The translations under genes and the position numbers were made by a program. Shown here piece after piece: positions 13,646 through 25,514 of a stretch of 64,000 nucleotides of DNA (position 1 is the stretch's first letter; every line of letters begins with the position of its first letter). This DNA is from Vermamoeba vermiformis (Eukaryota; Tubulinea; Echinamoebida), in contig JBEWZL010000121.1 of NCBI GenBank assembly GCA_045837725.1, positions 248,001-312,000 on the forward strand, written 5' to 3'. The notes beneath the pieces were generated by a model. It ran no database searches. It was not told where the DNA came from and saw nothing but the letters and a program-made list of their open reading frames with translations.

Positions 13646-14210
13646 TGTTTATTTGTCTTTTGGCCTATGTAGGTGTGGCTAAACGCAAAGCAGTTATGCC
13701 TCTCGTGTGGGGTTGACTAGGCGGGGTTAAATAAAATGGCCACAAAAAAAACCGCAGACCGAATAAAATATTAAAAAAACTCCCTAAACGAACTTGACGT
13801 TGAAAACTCATACGCGTGTGTGAACTGTTTTACCTTTTATGGACATTAGACCACGCACCGACGGACTAATCCAGCCCTCGATTCATACCGACATGGGATC
13901 GATAGTAATCACAACCTTGTCTATAGACAGCCTATAATGTAATTTATGTCTTTTCAGAGAATTAAAAACTTGTAGATCGCGGTTTCTCGAACAGAGAGCA
14001 GTCATGCATTTCTTAACCCGGCATATCCTGATGTATGAGTTGTCGGTTAATCATATTTCCAATCATTGATGACACGGCGAAATTGCGTAAAATTAAAACT
14101 ACGTCGCGAGTGAACATTCCGCCCGTTTTTGTGATTCGTTATCTTTCAACCTCATACTGCTTTTACCGATCAAATCTGCCGCAAAGAATAATTTTATATA
14201 TTACATGTAT
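13646..14210. other. Intergenic between the Myb 5' end and the LysM gene 3' end
   Basis: Both neighbours are on the minus strand, so this should contain the Myb promoter and the LysM-gene terminator. I see no open frame with recognisable content and no clear repeat. Confidence 0.5.
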
Positions 14211-15838
14211 TTACAGTTCGTATATGTCTGACATTTGATCCAGCTGTTGTTTCATCTTTTTATTCAACGGATGTACTTGCCTCTCTCTGAAATTTTAAAC
14301 GTTAGTACGTCAAATCTTATAAACGACAGAATCTTTTTCAATCGAATACCTTTCCGCAGGAGACTCGAAGAATAAAGCCCGATCCTTCACATTCGAGATG
14401 ATCTGTCGATCTTCGATCTTTTGTGAATCATCGTCCGTCGACGAATTGGCGTTCATTAGGCCGTCATACGGTTGGTATGTCGTTAGACTATGCTTATATG
14501 CCATTGCAACATCATATTTTAGCTTCTCACGGGCTCTGTTTGCGAAATTAGTTACCTCGCGAGGAGTATTATTGGTCGTATACGCAAATTTCAGAACACA
14601 CCTCACTTGATCCCAATGGTTCTGTTCGAGATAGTACCGCGCCATATCCTCATCACATCCCATATCCGCGCAGAAAGTTCTGTGTAAAGGGAATTTGGTT
14701 AATTAAATTGTGTCAAATGCCGCCCAATTCGCCGCACTACGCAATGTCAAGCAAGATTGCGCGGTGAATTGTCGGTGCAAATAATTGTTACGTACAATAT
14801 CTGCTCGTGTTGCTTCTGCTGTCGCTCCTCTTCGTGTTGTTGTTTCAATTTGATGTGTTGAATCAGTTGTTCTTCGGTCACGCTGATCGTGAGGGTTTTG
14901 CGGCCATAAAACGCCGCTCGGGTAAACAACTTGTTCTCTTTCATGAGTTCTGCGATCTATAGGGGCACTGAGTGAGTGGCACATTCATGAAAGCTTGCAA
15001 TAAATTTAAATAATGGGAGTCGAAACTGGCACTCGGCGTGATTTAATCTTGTAACTTCAAGGTATATGTTTTGATTCAATATACATTTGAAAAGTTCTTA
15101 AAGTCGCGGTATCCCCGACACATAGGTGCAATTGAAACGTAAACAAAGCTGACACGTTGTCAGATCGTCTTCTTTAGAGAAAAGTAGAACAGAATAAGAT
15201 TTGCGGTGCGTATCTTTAAAGAATGTAGCACGTTATAATACGTACCGTAACGTTATACTTAAGCGCAATGCCCTCCAGTGTGTCCTCTCGTTCGATCGTG
15301 TGGATCAGTTTTGACGTTGCAGGATCAAATGCTACGGTACGTATTTATCGTTAGTATACTATTAGCACGGAAACTGTATCCTGGCTGTCTAGTAACGGCT
15401 GAGCGGTAAGAATAGTTTCTCCTGACGGTTTACAGCCAGGAGATCTCGTGCGTTCAGTTTGCATTTGTGTGTCTTCTGATTCGATTTAAATAACTTTGAA
15501 TATATAAACTCCAAAGATTTTCAAAAGGCTTACACAAAGATAATCTAGCTCGCCGAGCCGTTAATTGACAACCAAACGCCGAAAATTAATCAAATTATTA
15601 ATTTAAAAATAAAACAGTGTTAACCGCCTTCGTGGCGAGTTAAAAATAACTTACCGAAAACAGACAAGTCTACAGTACGATTATTATTGTTTCGCAGCTC
15701 TTCCTTCAGCAATCTAGATCTGTTCTTCCGCGTTTTTTTAAATATTTCGGAAAAAGCGCCGCGTTGCGATTCCGAGGAAGTGTCGTCAAATAATCTTTCT
15801 TTTATTATTGGCTCCTTCTCTTCGACGTCCGAATTCAT
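14211..15838 (-). CDS. LysM-domain protein with C-terminal UBA-like helices (LYSMD-like)
   Basis: Minus-strand gene starting MNSDVEEKEPIIKERLFDD, followed by a basic segment. After a roughly 310-nt intron, exon 15243-15335 codes the first half of a LysM domain (KLIHTIEREDTLEGIALKYN). The next exon (near 14945) completes it with AELMKENKLFT. A Gln/Glu/His-rich coiled segment follows, then a UBA-like motif (ADMGCDEDMARYYLEQNHWD, ending QVRCVLKF). The last exon reads RQVHPLNKKMKQQLDQMSD and stops at 14211; this acceptor is chosen because it keeps an open frame. With no signal peptide, it resembles the intracellular LYSMD1/2 family of unknown function rather than a secreted chitin binder. Confidence 0.75.
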
Positions 15839-16031
15839 GCCAGATTTGATCGGAGTTCGCTTCTTTTGTCACTGTAAAACGGTGTTATTCTGCAACCACA
15901 TAATTAAACAGGATGTGTGGTTGTCTTTTATATGAATAGGCAGCAAACTGAATGCAAACAGGTTTTGCAATTACTTGCCGACATTTTGTGCGTATTTCCA
16001 CACGATCGCGACCTCACCTCACACCTGCCTC

Positions 16032-17387
16032 ATGAACACGTCAAATATATATACAAATTTTCATAAAGATGTGAAGATTGAAGTTATCCCCGGCAAAGGT
16101 AATCTGACGAAGAGAAAGCTGGATCGGATGGATTGGGTTCTAAAAATATTTTATAAATTTAGTAATAATTAATCGTTGCTCTTAGCATTGTTTTATTGTT
16201 AAATTCAATAGCAAACAATTAATAATTTTTTTTGCAGGTCGAGGTGTCATTGCTCTGCGTGACTTCGAGGTTGGCGAGTTGATATTGAATGAACAGCCAG
16301 TCATTAAACTACCACTGTCTAACAATCAGTCAATGGCGTCTGTTGTCAAGCTGCTGGCTGAACCCAAGTATTCGGTGAGTTTGTTGTTAGTCACTTCTGA
16401 TTGCGTTACACCACTAATAAACATGCCAGGCCATAGCAGCAGACTTGTGCTACAGTCCTAACTACGCCAAGTTGAAGTCTGAAGTCGCTGGTCTCGCGGA
16501 CGAGCAGTACTCTATCTTGTGCGCCAAGATCGCAGCCAATTCATTCGGCACCGCTGAAGACCTTGCACTGTATTATCAATGCAGTCTATTCAATCACAGT
16601 TGTGCCCCTAATGCATGCCAATATCACGAAGGGTCCCTTGAAGCTAAGATCTACCTCATCGAACCCGTGCGCAAGGGCGAGGAGATCTGCATTAGCTACA
16701 GAGGTATGATGGCCGTATGATACACTGGTGATACTAATATATATAACAGGCGACTTGCTCTCACTGCCCACTGATAGGCGCAGAGAATGGTTGCGCACAG
16801 CACACGGATTCGAATGCGATTGTGCACGGTGTACCAAACCGGATCTGTTTCCAAATGATGCGCTGTTGAAGGGTAAGTTGGAAGAGGTGATACAAATGAT
16901 ACTAACGCGAGAGTTAGGTGTTACTGGAGTGCCAAAGAATGAAGCAGACAAGAATGAGGCCGTGCAATGGATGACACGCCAATTTGACGCGTTGGATCCG
17001 ACCTCGCCGCACAAAGACATGGCACTGCTCAAATCACTCGCCCTGCACACTAAAGCCATTGAACGATATCTCGCCACTCCATTCAGTGAAAAGTATTCTG
17101 GAACGCAAATGAATCCCGTGCACTGGCGCGTATTGACACTGCAACGGGACTTGATACCGCTGTACGTGCGACAAGGGCTGTGGAGTCAAGCCGCTGAATT
17201 GCTCGTGCGACACATTGCAGCTGAGAACAAAGTACTGCCGCGCTATCATCACGCACGACTCGTGAACTACATGACCTTGCTGCATGTGATTGATCAGCTG
17301 CCTGTCTCTCAGCAACAGAAGTACCGCGACACAGCCCTGGTCGATTGGGACAACTACGCGGTGATCAAAAAGATATTTCACGCGTGA
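16032..17387 (+). CDS. SMYD-like SET-domain protein lysine methyltransferase
   Basis: Four exons (16032-16098, 16238-16374, 16430-16703, 16750-17387). The first exon ends in VIPGKG and joins RGVIALRDFEVGELILNEQP, the N-terminal SET strand. The catalytic core has YQCSLFNHSCAPNACQYHEG (NHSCxPN motif) and KGEEICISYRGDLLS. The post-SET zinc cluster is FECDCARCTKP. The C-terminal half is helical and TPR-like, as in SMYD proteins. No MYND finger is visible in the short N-terminal segment, so this is a SMYD relative without the insert (SMYD4/5- or fungal SET5-like). The start is the first ATG in frame with the glycine-rich strand. The gene diverges from the LysM gene across 193 bp. Confidence 0.88.
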
Positions 17388-17799
17388 ATGACCTTAATGA
17401 AGAATTGGTGCGAAGTATATTCCCAAGGTATACTGCACGTTAAGATTGATTTTTTTGAACTAATTATGACTTTGGTGCAGATTTCAACGCAACGTTCATT
17501 TTAATGATATATAATGAATGGTTCAGCGGTGTTCGTTAAGCTCAAGATCCGTGCTGAGGCAAGTCAAAAACAGTTTATTCTCCTTAATTTAGCGCGGGGG
17601 AATTTTAAGGATCGTGTCACAAATCGAGATTGGCCTCGGATTTATTGTGATAAACGACTTTAAGACCAGCAGACTCGACGGTTCAATATTATTTGATAGT
17701 AACTATTCGAGGGAGGTTCGAAATGATATTAATTACGAATTTTATTTAAATTAACAGCTATTCACAAGGGTATTAAATATTTGCGTTAGTCGAGGCTAT
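17388..17799. other. Intergenic, tail-to-tail
   Basis: AT-rich stretch between the convergent SET gene and the small amphipathic protein gene. It should hold both 3' UTRs. No gene or repeat is seen. Confidence 0.5.
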
Positions 17800-18454
17800 T
17801 TACTCGCTTTTCTTCACAGAATAGCCCTCCTCTTCTTTAGGAGAGAGGTGGAGTTTGTGCTTGGCTCCATCTGCGACTGCGTCAACTTTGCTTTCGACCA
17901 CCTAAGAAAGACAAGTTAGACACGAAGATATCGGATGTTCTCAAGGATAATTTAGAGCCAAAGTCAAGTCTCAGCATAATTTAAAGGGTGGTAAGGTTGC
18001 AGATCCCAAATATAACCTCTCAGATCCAAATTTGACTAAAAAAAATTGAATTTTTTGAACTACGTATCAATTTGATTCTCAATTAAATATTTATATTACT
18101 TACTTTAATGGTTCCTGAGGTCTTTGTCTTAGCAGTGTCCAATGCGCTGATGGCAAAGTCTGCGCCGGTGTTTACTGATCTCTTAACAAATTGGAGGCTG
18201 GATTTAGCGAGATCTGTGGCCTTGGTAACACCAGAATCAATGAGTTGCAATCCGCCGTGAATGACAGTCTTGGTGAGATCTGCGCTAAGTCAGCCTTTTT
18301 GCTCATCGACGAGGAAAGAATTCTTAAGCAGCATTCAACACTTACCCAGACCGGTTCCGACCAAAGTACCGACAGTACCACTGGCTGTGGCTACTAAAGG
18401 CAAAGTCCAGAACTTCTCAACAGTTTGGTGGCGCAATTGAAGAAGGGATTCCAT
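17800..18454 (-). CDS. Small amphipathic-helix protein, possibly perilipin-like
   Basis: Three minus-strand exons, about 125-130 residues. It starts MESLLQLRHQTVEKFWTLPL, with ATASGTVGTLVGTGL next. The middle exon codes a helix-forming repeat-like run (TKTVIHGGLQLIDSGVTKAT, then DLAKSSLQFVKRSV and FAISALDTAKTKTSG). The last exon is charged and ends GYSVKKSE. Spacing of Val/Leu/Ile and Thr/Ser/Lys about every 11 residues is like perilipin or other lipid-droplet-binding amphipathic helices, but also like LEA-type proteins. No catalytic motif. The assignment is an inference from helix periodicity only. Confidence 0.55.
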
Positions 18455-18878
18455 TTCGTAAGTACTCGGTTGTGGTAATTAGCGTATGTTTTAGCTTTGA
18501 ATAGGAAACACGCGACCGAAACTCGCCTTTATGCATTAATTCTCTGAGAGATTTTGGCCTAAAATCACTTGAGACTATTTCTGACTTTCAGTCATTGGAA
18601 AAATACCATTTCCCGAACGGCCCTCATCGTAAGGTGCTTATATTCTTATCGTACAGATGTTTTCGATACTGCTTAATGCTTTGGCGTTAATTCGAGCACA
18701 TTTCGCTGTTCTGCAGTTCAATCAGCTCGATTACTTTTGCTGGCGATTTAAATGAAATTTCATAATTTTTCACGTGGCCTCAGAAGTCATGTAAATGTCG
18801 ATACAAAACACGAACAGACAAATTTTATAATCGCCAGTAATGACACCATAAAAATCTCGTTCGACATTAAATTTAGCG
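18455..18878. other. Intergenic, divergent promoters
   Basis: AT-rich region between two divergent starts. No gene is supported. A short open frame at 18752-18940 overlaps the true start of the downstream gene in another frame. Confidence 0.5.
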
Positions 18879-21671
18879 ATGAGCAGTGGCGACAACAAGA
18901 TGCAAGATCAAGACGTCAAAATCAAGCGAGTATGCTTTGAAGGACTGCCAGGCGATGTACCAGTGGATGCAACTCCCTCACGAGAAGGATACTTAACAAA
19001 ACTTACCAACACTGTGCGAGGTAAACAATCAACCAAGTAACGAAAATTTTAGTGAACGGATCCGACTTTGATTATTTTCGCTGCTTTACATTATTTGACG
19101 AGTTTACGTGACGATACAAATTGTAGTTTATTCGATCGCACAACCATATTTCTTATCAACGCCTTACTAGCTGATTTTTTCAATATTTTTTGTTATTAAC
19201 CTAATTATTGAATATTTGACAGGGTGGAGAAAGCGCTACTTTTATTTAGAAGATGGTTTATTAAGCTACTCTAAGAGCAAAGATAAAGCGAGTAAAGGCG
19301 CGGTGTCTTTAATGAACTCCGTCGTACTGGTGCATAAAACCGATCCAACCCGTTTTGACATCGACACAGGTAATGATAATTACCAATTAATTTCATGCCA
19401 TTAACATCGATTATTCATAAGGTGCTGGTAGCGTATTCCACCTTCGAGCTTCGGTAAGCGATCCGATCTGGTCAAAGCAAGTCAAATGAAATTTGGTTGA
19501 TAATTTCACCAGATATTTGACCCCAAATCCCTATCGTTACACTTAACACTCATACTTGCTATGTTTTAGACTCCCGATGAAAGAAACGAATGGATTCGTG
19601 ATATCAAGCGAACAAAAGTTGCGTTGGAGTACATCTGGCGCAAAAGCCAAACACAACGTTCAGCACCACAAACTGCTTACCAAAAAACTGTACAGAAAGC
19701 GAATCATTATCAAGGGCTGCTGAAAGCTCAATTAAGACTGCTAGAGAAGTAAGTTATCTGAACCTGTCAAATCTCGTCATTTATATTAATTAACCGACTA
19801 ACGTTCAATTTATTATTGCAGAGATCTCAAAAAACACAAACCGCTCGGCAACGTAAGTTGAATGCAGCGCCTAAGGCATGCTAACTAACTCCCTTACAGA
19901 AGAGTCAAGACTTCGTAGATCATGCCAAGACATTCTACAACGTCACGGTCAAACTGCTGTCACTTGCCTCGCAGATGAGTGAACAATCCCCGAGCGACGA
20001 TTCTAAGACTGATGAGAGCGAATATGACGGGGTATGTCCATTGTACTCGTCAGCATGATGACTTTTGTTTGACACGTGTCAATGTCAGGTCGCCGACGAT
20101 GTCTCTGATGACGGTGCTCTGGGCTGGAAATCACCAGTTGAATCTGACAGCGAGGACTCGGCGGAATATTTCTCACCCAACACTTCGTACGATGATTTGC
20201 GCGACAGAATTGAACACGCCCTGTCTAACCGTGTGACGGCTGTAAGTGGCGCGGTTTGATGTCACTGAATAGCACTCTAATGTATATATTTAGCCGGCAT
20301 TCGAGTCCTTGACCAGCTCTTCAGAGCCTACTTCCTCGTACACGCCGTGCTTGCCCAATCAGTAAGCACTCGTTCGATGCAGCACACTGACTATTGAGCA
20401 CTACTAACACGCGTGCAGTTTGGACAAGTTCTTCGCCAAACAACCGGCCATCCCACCGCGTCATCACGTGACTGCTAATGAGCAAGAGGTCTCCAAGCCA
20501 GTCATGACACAGTTCTTCAAGTCATTTGTTGGTCGCGATGTCGATTCACTGAACGCAATTCCCGTTGAATTCTTCGAACCACTCTCCAATCTACAACGAT
20601 TCAGCGAGTGTTTGGAGTACAGTGAAGTGCTCGAACAAGCCGTGCAATGCAACAACTCGATGGAGAGATTGCTGCACGTGGCTGTGTTCGCGATTGCTAA
20701 TTACGCACACACTGCATTCAGATTCCGTAAGTAACACTTTGATAGTCAAATGAAGCGATTATTAACATACATTATCTCAGATAAACCCTTCAATGCACTG
20801 CTCGGCGAGACTTTTGAGTTCGTTGATGCCAAGCGAGGTGTGCGTGCCATTGTCGAACAAGTCAGTGTCAAACCACGCGTTGCAGCGATGCAAGCAGAGG
20901 CCAAAGAGTGGTGTCTGTGGAGTCACATGGGCCAAGTGAATCGATTCTGGGGCAAGTCACTCGAGATGACGAACACTGGACGAATGTAAGTACTTCGAAC
21001 AACTGAGACGCGGCATGTTACTGACCCTTGTCGTTAGTCACGTGGCCATTCAAAAGCACGGCGATCACTTTGTGTGGAACAGAGTGACGAGCTTCATCAA
21101 TCACTTGCTCTACGGTCAAAAGAGTGTTGACCACGAGGGTGAAATGCGTCTGATGAACAAAGCGACCAATGAGAAAGGCGTTATCACGTGGAGCACGCGG
21201 GGTGTGACAGCTGAACTGTTCGACAGCACCGAGACACTGCGCTTTAGAGTGCGTGGCAACTGGCACTCAGCCCTGACAGCCACAGCCGTCGAAGCTGATG
21301 GCAGCGAGGGACAAGAGCACGTCGTGTGGAAAGTCAAGAGCCTCGGTGACCCTTCAGCCAAGCAGTGGGGCATGACCTCATTCGCTGCGACCCTCAACGA
21401 GTTGCCCGAGTCCCTGCAGAGCGTGCTGCCCATGACTGACAGCAGACTGCGCAAAGACATTCGTGCCCTCGAAGAAGGACGATTTGAAGAGGCTGCACAA
21501 GAGTACCAACGCCTGACTAAAAAGGAAAAAACACGTGAGGAGAACGACCAAGCACAGGACATCAAATGGTTCATGAAAACTAAAGAAGACGGCTGGATCT
21601 ACAGAGGAGGCTATTGGGAACATCGCGAGTTCACGACGTGGGACAGCGATGCGGCACAGCTGTTCAATTAA
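18879..21671 (+). CDS. PH-domain oxysterol-binding-protein-related protein with altered signature
   Basis: About ten exons. Residues about 38-150 form a PH domain: REGYLTKLTNTVR joins GWRKRYFYLEDGLLSYSKSK after an intron, with RNEWIRDIKRTKVALEYIW as its final helix. An acidic Ser/Asp linker follows. The ORD domain starts around AIPPRHHVTANEQ and contains FNALLGETFEFVD, VNRFWGKSLEMT and WNRVTSFINHLLYG, then DSRLRKDIRALEEG and WIYRGGYWEHRE at the C-terminus. All are ORP hallmarks for sterol/PI4P exchange at contact sites. The family fingerprint EQVSHHPP is replaced by EQVSVKPR (codons near 20860-20880), so both histidines that bind the PI4P head group are missing while the fold looks intact. 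No FFAT motif was recognised. It converges on the SETD3 gene with 39 bp between stops. Confidence 0.92.
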
Positions 21672-21710
21672 CATTGTACATATAGTAAATACTGTTTATA
21701 TTTAAGCGTG

Positions 21711-23863
21711 TTATTTAGCAGGCTGTTGTTTCTTGGCCAATTTGTTCTTGAACTTCTGCTCGCTGATCTCAGTGGCTTGCAAGTTGTGCTTCAAGATCTT
21801 CTTCTCCATGATCAGATAGTGCAAGGCGAGCTTCTTGTGATAATTCTTTTCCACTTTGAGTGCTTGTTCATCTTGTTCGAGTGTGGTGGGATATTTCGTG
21901 AGCATTTGTTGCAGTTTGAGTTGCAACATCTTGTGCGCACGCAGTTCATTCGTCTCGCTGATCACACCACCGCCCTTCAACATCTGCTTGGCCTTGTCGA
22001 GCTCTTCTTGCGTCGTCAACAGACACACGCGCAAATAGACGAGCAGTGAGGGATCGAGTTTGCCTTCAGGACGCAACTGAAACACTGTCGGCTCGGTGCT
22101 GCGAACACGTCAGTCGCGTGGTCAATGAGGGCGAGTATGAGTCACTTACGCGCTTTGTCGCACAGTGCGCAACAGCTCGTCTTTGAGCTGCAACAACTTG
22201 TCGGTCTGCGGCAGTGGATAGAAGATGATCTCCATGTAGTTGTGTCTGTTTTTGTCGTGCACAAAGCCTTGATAGAGCAACAATTCGAGATTGGGACGAG
22301 GGCCGTAGAATATCTTGAGCTGTTGATTGGCTTTGTAGTCGTTGTTCGCTGCAATCTCCATCTCTTCAGTGCCCGAGAAGAGCGTCGTGTTCTGATTGGC
22401 TGGTGAATAACGTGATTGACTGCAGGCAATGATGAACTTACCTCGCCTTCAGTGTGATTGAACATGTCAAACAGAGGCACCAATGCGAGGCCATGCTTCA
22501 CGTGCTTGTGCGTGCCCTCCTCGTGCTCATGATCGTGCTCGTGATTGCAGTTCTCACCGTGTTCGTGTTCATGATCGTGCTTGTGCTCGTGGTCATGATC
22601 GTGCTCGTGATTGCAGTTCTCGCTATGCTCGTGGTCGTGGCTGTGACCGTGGTCATGATCGTGTTTGTGCTCGTGGTCGTGGTTGCATCCCGGACCGTGT
22701 TCGTGGTCATGATCATGCTTGTGTTCGTGATCTGTGGTCGTGGTCGTGATCGTGATTGCAGTTCTCACCGTGCTCGTGATCATGATCATGGCTGTGTTCG
22801 TGGCCGTGTCCGTGATGATGACCACGATGCACTTCATAGCCAATAGGAATTTGATTCTGACGCGAGAGCACAATCAACAAGGCCCACAAGAAGTTCTCCC
22901 AAGTGAGGTGTGACAGTCTCAAGTGGTCAATGTCTTGGGTCTGTTGCGTGTCAGTACATGATTTGCATCTGTTCACAACGGTCGCTAGATACTTACGCTG
23001 AGCAGTTGATAGAGATAGTTGTAATAGAAACACGCTTGAGCCCAGTTCTTGATCACCAGCACTGTCAAAATGACACGTGTCAATTGATAATTTTCACAAA
23101 CAGCGACGTACAGAGCATGGTAGGAGTGCCAGAGAGCATCTTGATCTCGTCGAGGGTCCAGCGCAGTGGTGTTTCTGCTCCTTCGCTCGGCAACAGATCC
23201 AAGTACGGACGCCACTTGGACGCAGGTGCAAATCGTTCAGTGAGCAAGCGCGTGGTCAGTGCAAGACTAGGAATGCGCTCCAAGTAGTTGGGGCCAGTCA
23301 ACACCTTAGTGTGCCCCTCGTGGATCAGGCGAGTCAAGTCAGGCCCTGCTCCATCCAGCACTGTCAGCGCGGCAGTGCGAGGTACGCGACAGATTGTCTC
23401 GCCCTTCTTGAACTCGCGCAGTGCTACCACACCATTGCCCTCGTGCGAATAGTCCTTAATAGTCCAGTCCTTAGTCTCCACACCGTGGCTGTGCAGCCAG
23501 TCCACAAACTTTTGGATCTTCTTCTCGTGGGACTCAGCTGTGCATTGTCAGCTGGTGAATGCAAAGTGCTTCATATATTACCTTTTTTCTCCTTGCGCGG
23601 CAGTTGTTGAGCAGCTTTCAATTGTTCAACAGCGTGATATAACTGCTCAAACAATGACCACGGATCTTTGCCCTGATTCATAGTTTGGACAACAGACGAA
23701 GACACTGCGATAAAAAATTAACAATAAATATTTAAAATTATTAGCAAGAGTTTTGCGCCAAGTTCATTGAAGAAATCTCAGCTGACTTACAATTAGTCAA
23801 TTTGTCCACCAAGTCAGCGATCTCGCCGCTGCGATTGTCCAATACTTTAGGTTTGTAAGCCAT
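21711..23863 (-). CDS. SETD3: SETD3-family SET methyltransferase with His-Asp/Glu repeat insert
   Basis: Starts MAYKPKVLDNRSGEIADLVD at 23863; at least seven exons. The SET core matches SETD3: KDYSHEGNGVVALREFKKGE, SKWRPYLDLLPSEGAETPLR and FLWALLIVLSRQNQIP, then GLALVPLFDMFNHTEGE, LKIFYGPRPNLELLLYQGFV and the Rubis-subs-bind-like C-terminal helices. SETD3 methylates a histidine of actin, the best guess here. Between RQNQIP and GLALVP, where relatives have about a dozen residues, lies a tract of roughly 100 residues made of His alternating with Asp/Glu (22502-22830) with CNHDH or CNHEH units. The open frame breaks once inside the tract near 22731. A 37-nt intron (22732-22768, GTGAGA...CAG) would restore it; a one-base assembly error would too. 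Confidence 0.88.
22502..22830 (-). repeat. Coding HD/HE microrepeat tract inside SETD3
   Basis: Imperfect tandem codons CAY-GAN repeated over about 330 bp, with larger units that contain GAGCACGGTGAGAACTGCAA recurring at least three times. All coding on the minus strand. Such tracts are prone to slippage and to assembly error. Confidence 0.9.
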
Positions 23864-24176
23864 CGTGTGTTGTTATGTGAGTGATGGTTGATCAACAAAA
23901 TGCACGCAAAGAATAGTCAGCAAGGAGACCCTGATCGATCGGAATAGTTCGGTTGGAAAACTCATGACTAAGGACTCACATTAGGCTATTAACATCATTT
24001 ATATCATTCCCATACTAATTCTGCATAAATACAGTGCGTAGTGTCAATGTTGGCTCAGTTCCGAAGTGCCCGCCAAAAAATATGCCAAATTTGAAGGGCA
24101 ATGATAGTGTTCTGTCTCGTTAGATTGTGTAGGCAATAGACCACATTACGTGTTTATATTTGTATATATTGTAATA
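23864..24176. other. Intergenic, divergent promoters of SETD3-like and eIF4E-like genes
   Basis: No open frame of note. Holds both 5' flanks. Confidence 0.5.
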
Positions 24177-25514
24177 ATGACTGACGCTAATAGTAAGATC
24201 AACCGCCAAACAACTCCAAATCTACAAACACACTAACTGCAGTATTTAGATGACGTTGTAGTTGATGGTGAAGGTGTGCCATTGCAACACACTGTAAGGC
24301 ATATTAATTCAATTGGCTATTATTTAAACTCCCTGAATCTGCATCTAATAATTTATTTTTAAACCTGCTAGTGGTCGTTCTGGCACGATAAATTTAAGGT
24401 AAGTCATTTGTAATCTCAGCAATATATCCGCAATGTAGGACGGCAAATTAAATTCAGCGAAGAAAAGGAGTTGAAAATAAATATCGATCGTCTGCGTTGA
24501 CTCCTGTATAAGACAGCTTTTCAAAATAATAATGATAAGCCATGCATATACTAATGTATTGTATTAATAAGGGCCCTACTCAATCCGCCACTGAATACGC
24601 TCAAAACCTAATGGAGTTGTGCTCTTTCGACACCGTTCAAGTACGTACTACCTAGCTCTAGAACTATTTGGCCATATTATTTGGCCATATTTATAGTATA
24701 ATTTACCTGATCTAACTCAGCCATCCTGAGTTTGAATTTGAATCCTTCGACTATTTTGGCGCCAATGAATTTAACAGCTAACAATATTATTGTAGGGCTT
24801 TTGGCAATCATATGGCTCATTGCCTCCTATTGTACAATTGAAACCAGGCTTCAGCTATCACATGATGAAGAAGGGCATTACTCCTGTCTGGTACGATCTG
24901 TTTATTTGACCAAGGTAGCGACATTACTCATCAATATTATAGGGAAGATCCTACTAATCAGCGCGGCGGTATCTGGTCGATTCGAACACCCAAAGACAAG
25001 ACGTGAGTACAGTACATCCAGTGCCTGCAGGCCAGTGACTCACTTCTCTCGCAGCGAGTTTGTGTGGCGCGAATTGTTGCTCGCAGCGGTGGGCGAACAG
25101 TTCTCGGACTCACTGCAGACTGGCGACGACATCTCTGGCGTCACTGCTTCTATTCGACAGTACGTGCATGCGCTCTGATCTGTATTGTAGCGATATTAAT
25201 ACGAGTGGTATAATAGGAACTACGACATTATTCAGATTTGGAACACCAAGGCTGACGGCGATGTCGACAAGATTCGCGACAAAGTGGTGGCGATTCTGCC
25301 CAATGTCACGTTCTTGGCCACATTTTACAAGCGTAAGTGCTCGACCGACCATCTGCGCATATATGTTAGAGGCACTTATAAGGGCCGTACAATATATGCG
25401 CTATTAATGCTGAGATCCAAGTCACTAACGAGTGCAACAGCGTGCAATCAACACAAAGCCTTTGGTACCGCAGAACAGGCCCAAGAAGCAGCACCTCAAG
25501 CTGAAAATAAATAG
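24177..25514 (+). CDS. eIF4E-family cap-binding protein, 4EHP-like
   Basis: Many short exons. MTDAN joins NDVVVDGEGVPLQHT (acceptor just before 24251), then WSFWHDKFK, GPTQSATEYAQNLMELCSFD with TVQ, GFWQSYGSLPPIVQLKPGFS (exon from 24796) with YHMMKKGITPVW, EDPTNQRGGIWSIRTPKDKT, FVWRELLLAAVGEQF and DIIQIWNTKADGDVDKIRDK. This is the complete eIF4E fold. The second cap-stacking Trp (GIxPxWED) is kept, but the first, at the human Trp56 position, is Tyr (TEYAQN), as in the class II protein 4EHP. The Trp43 equivalent is retained. It may therefore act in translational repression rather than bulk initiation. The C-terminus ends in an Ala/Glu/Gln-rich tail after the last splice (near 25437). Confidence 0.88.

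Noticed and set aside
22454-22846. Hydrophobic Val/Leu-rich plus-strand frame that looks like membrane segments
   Set aside because: It is the complement of the His-Asp/Glu tract of SETD3 and arises from the repeated codons.
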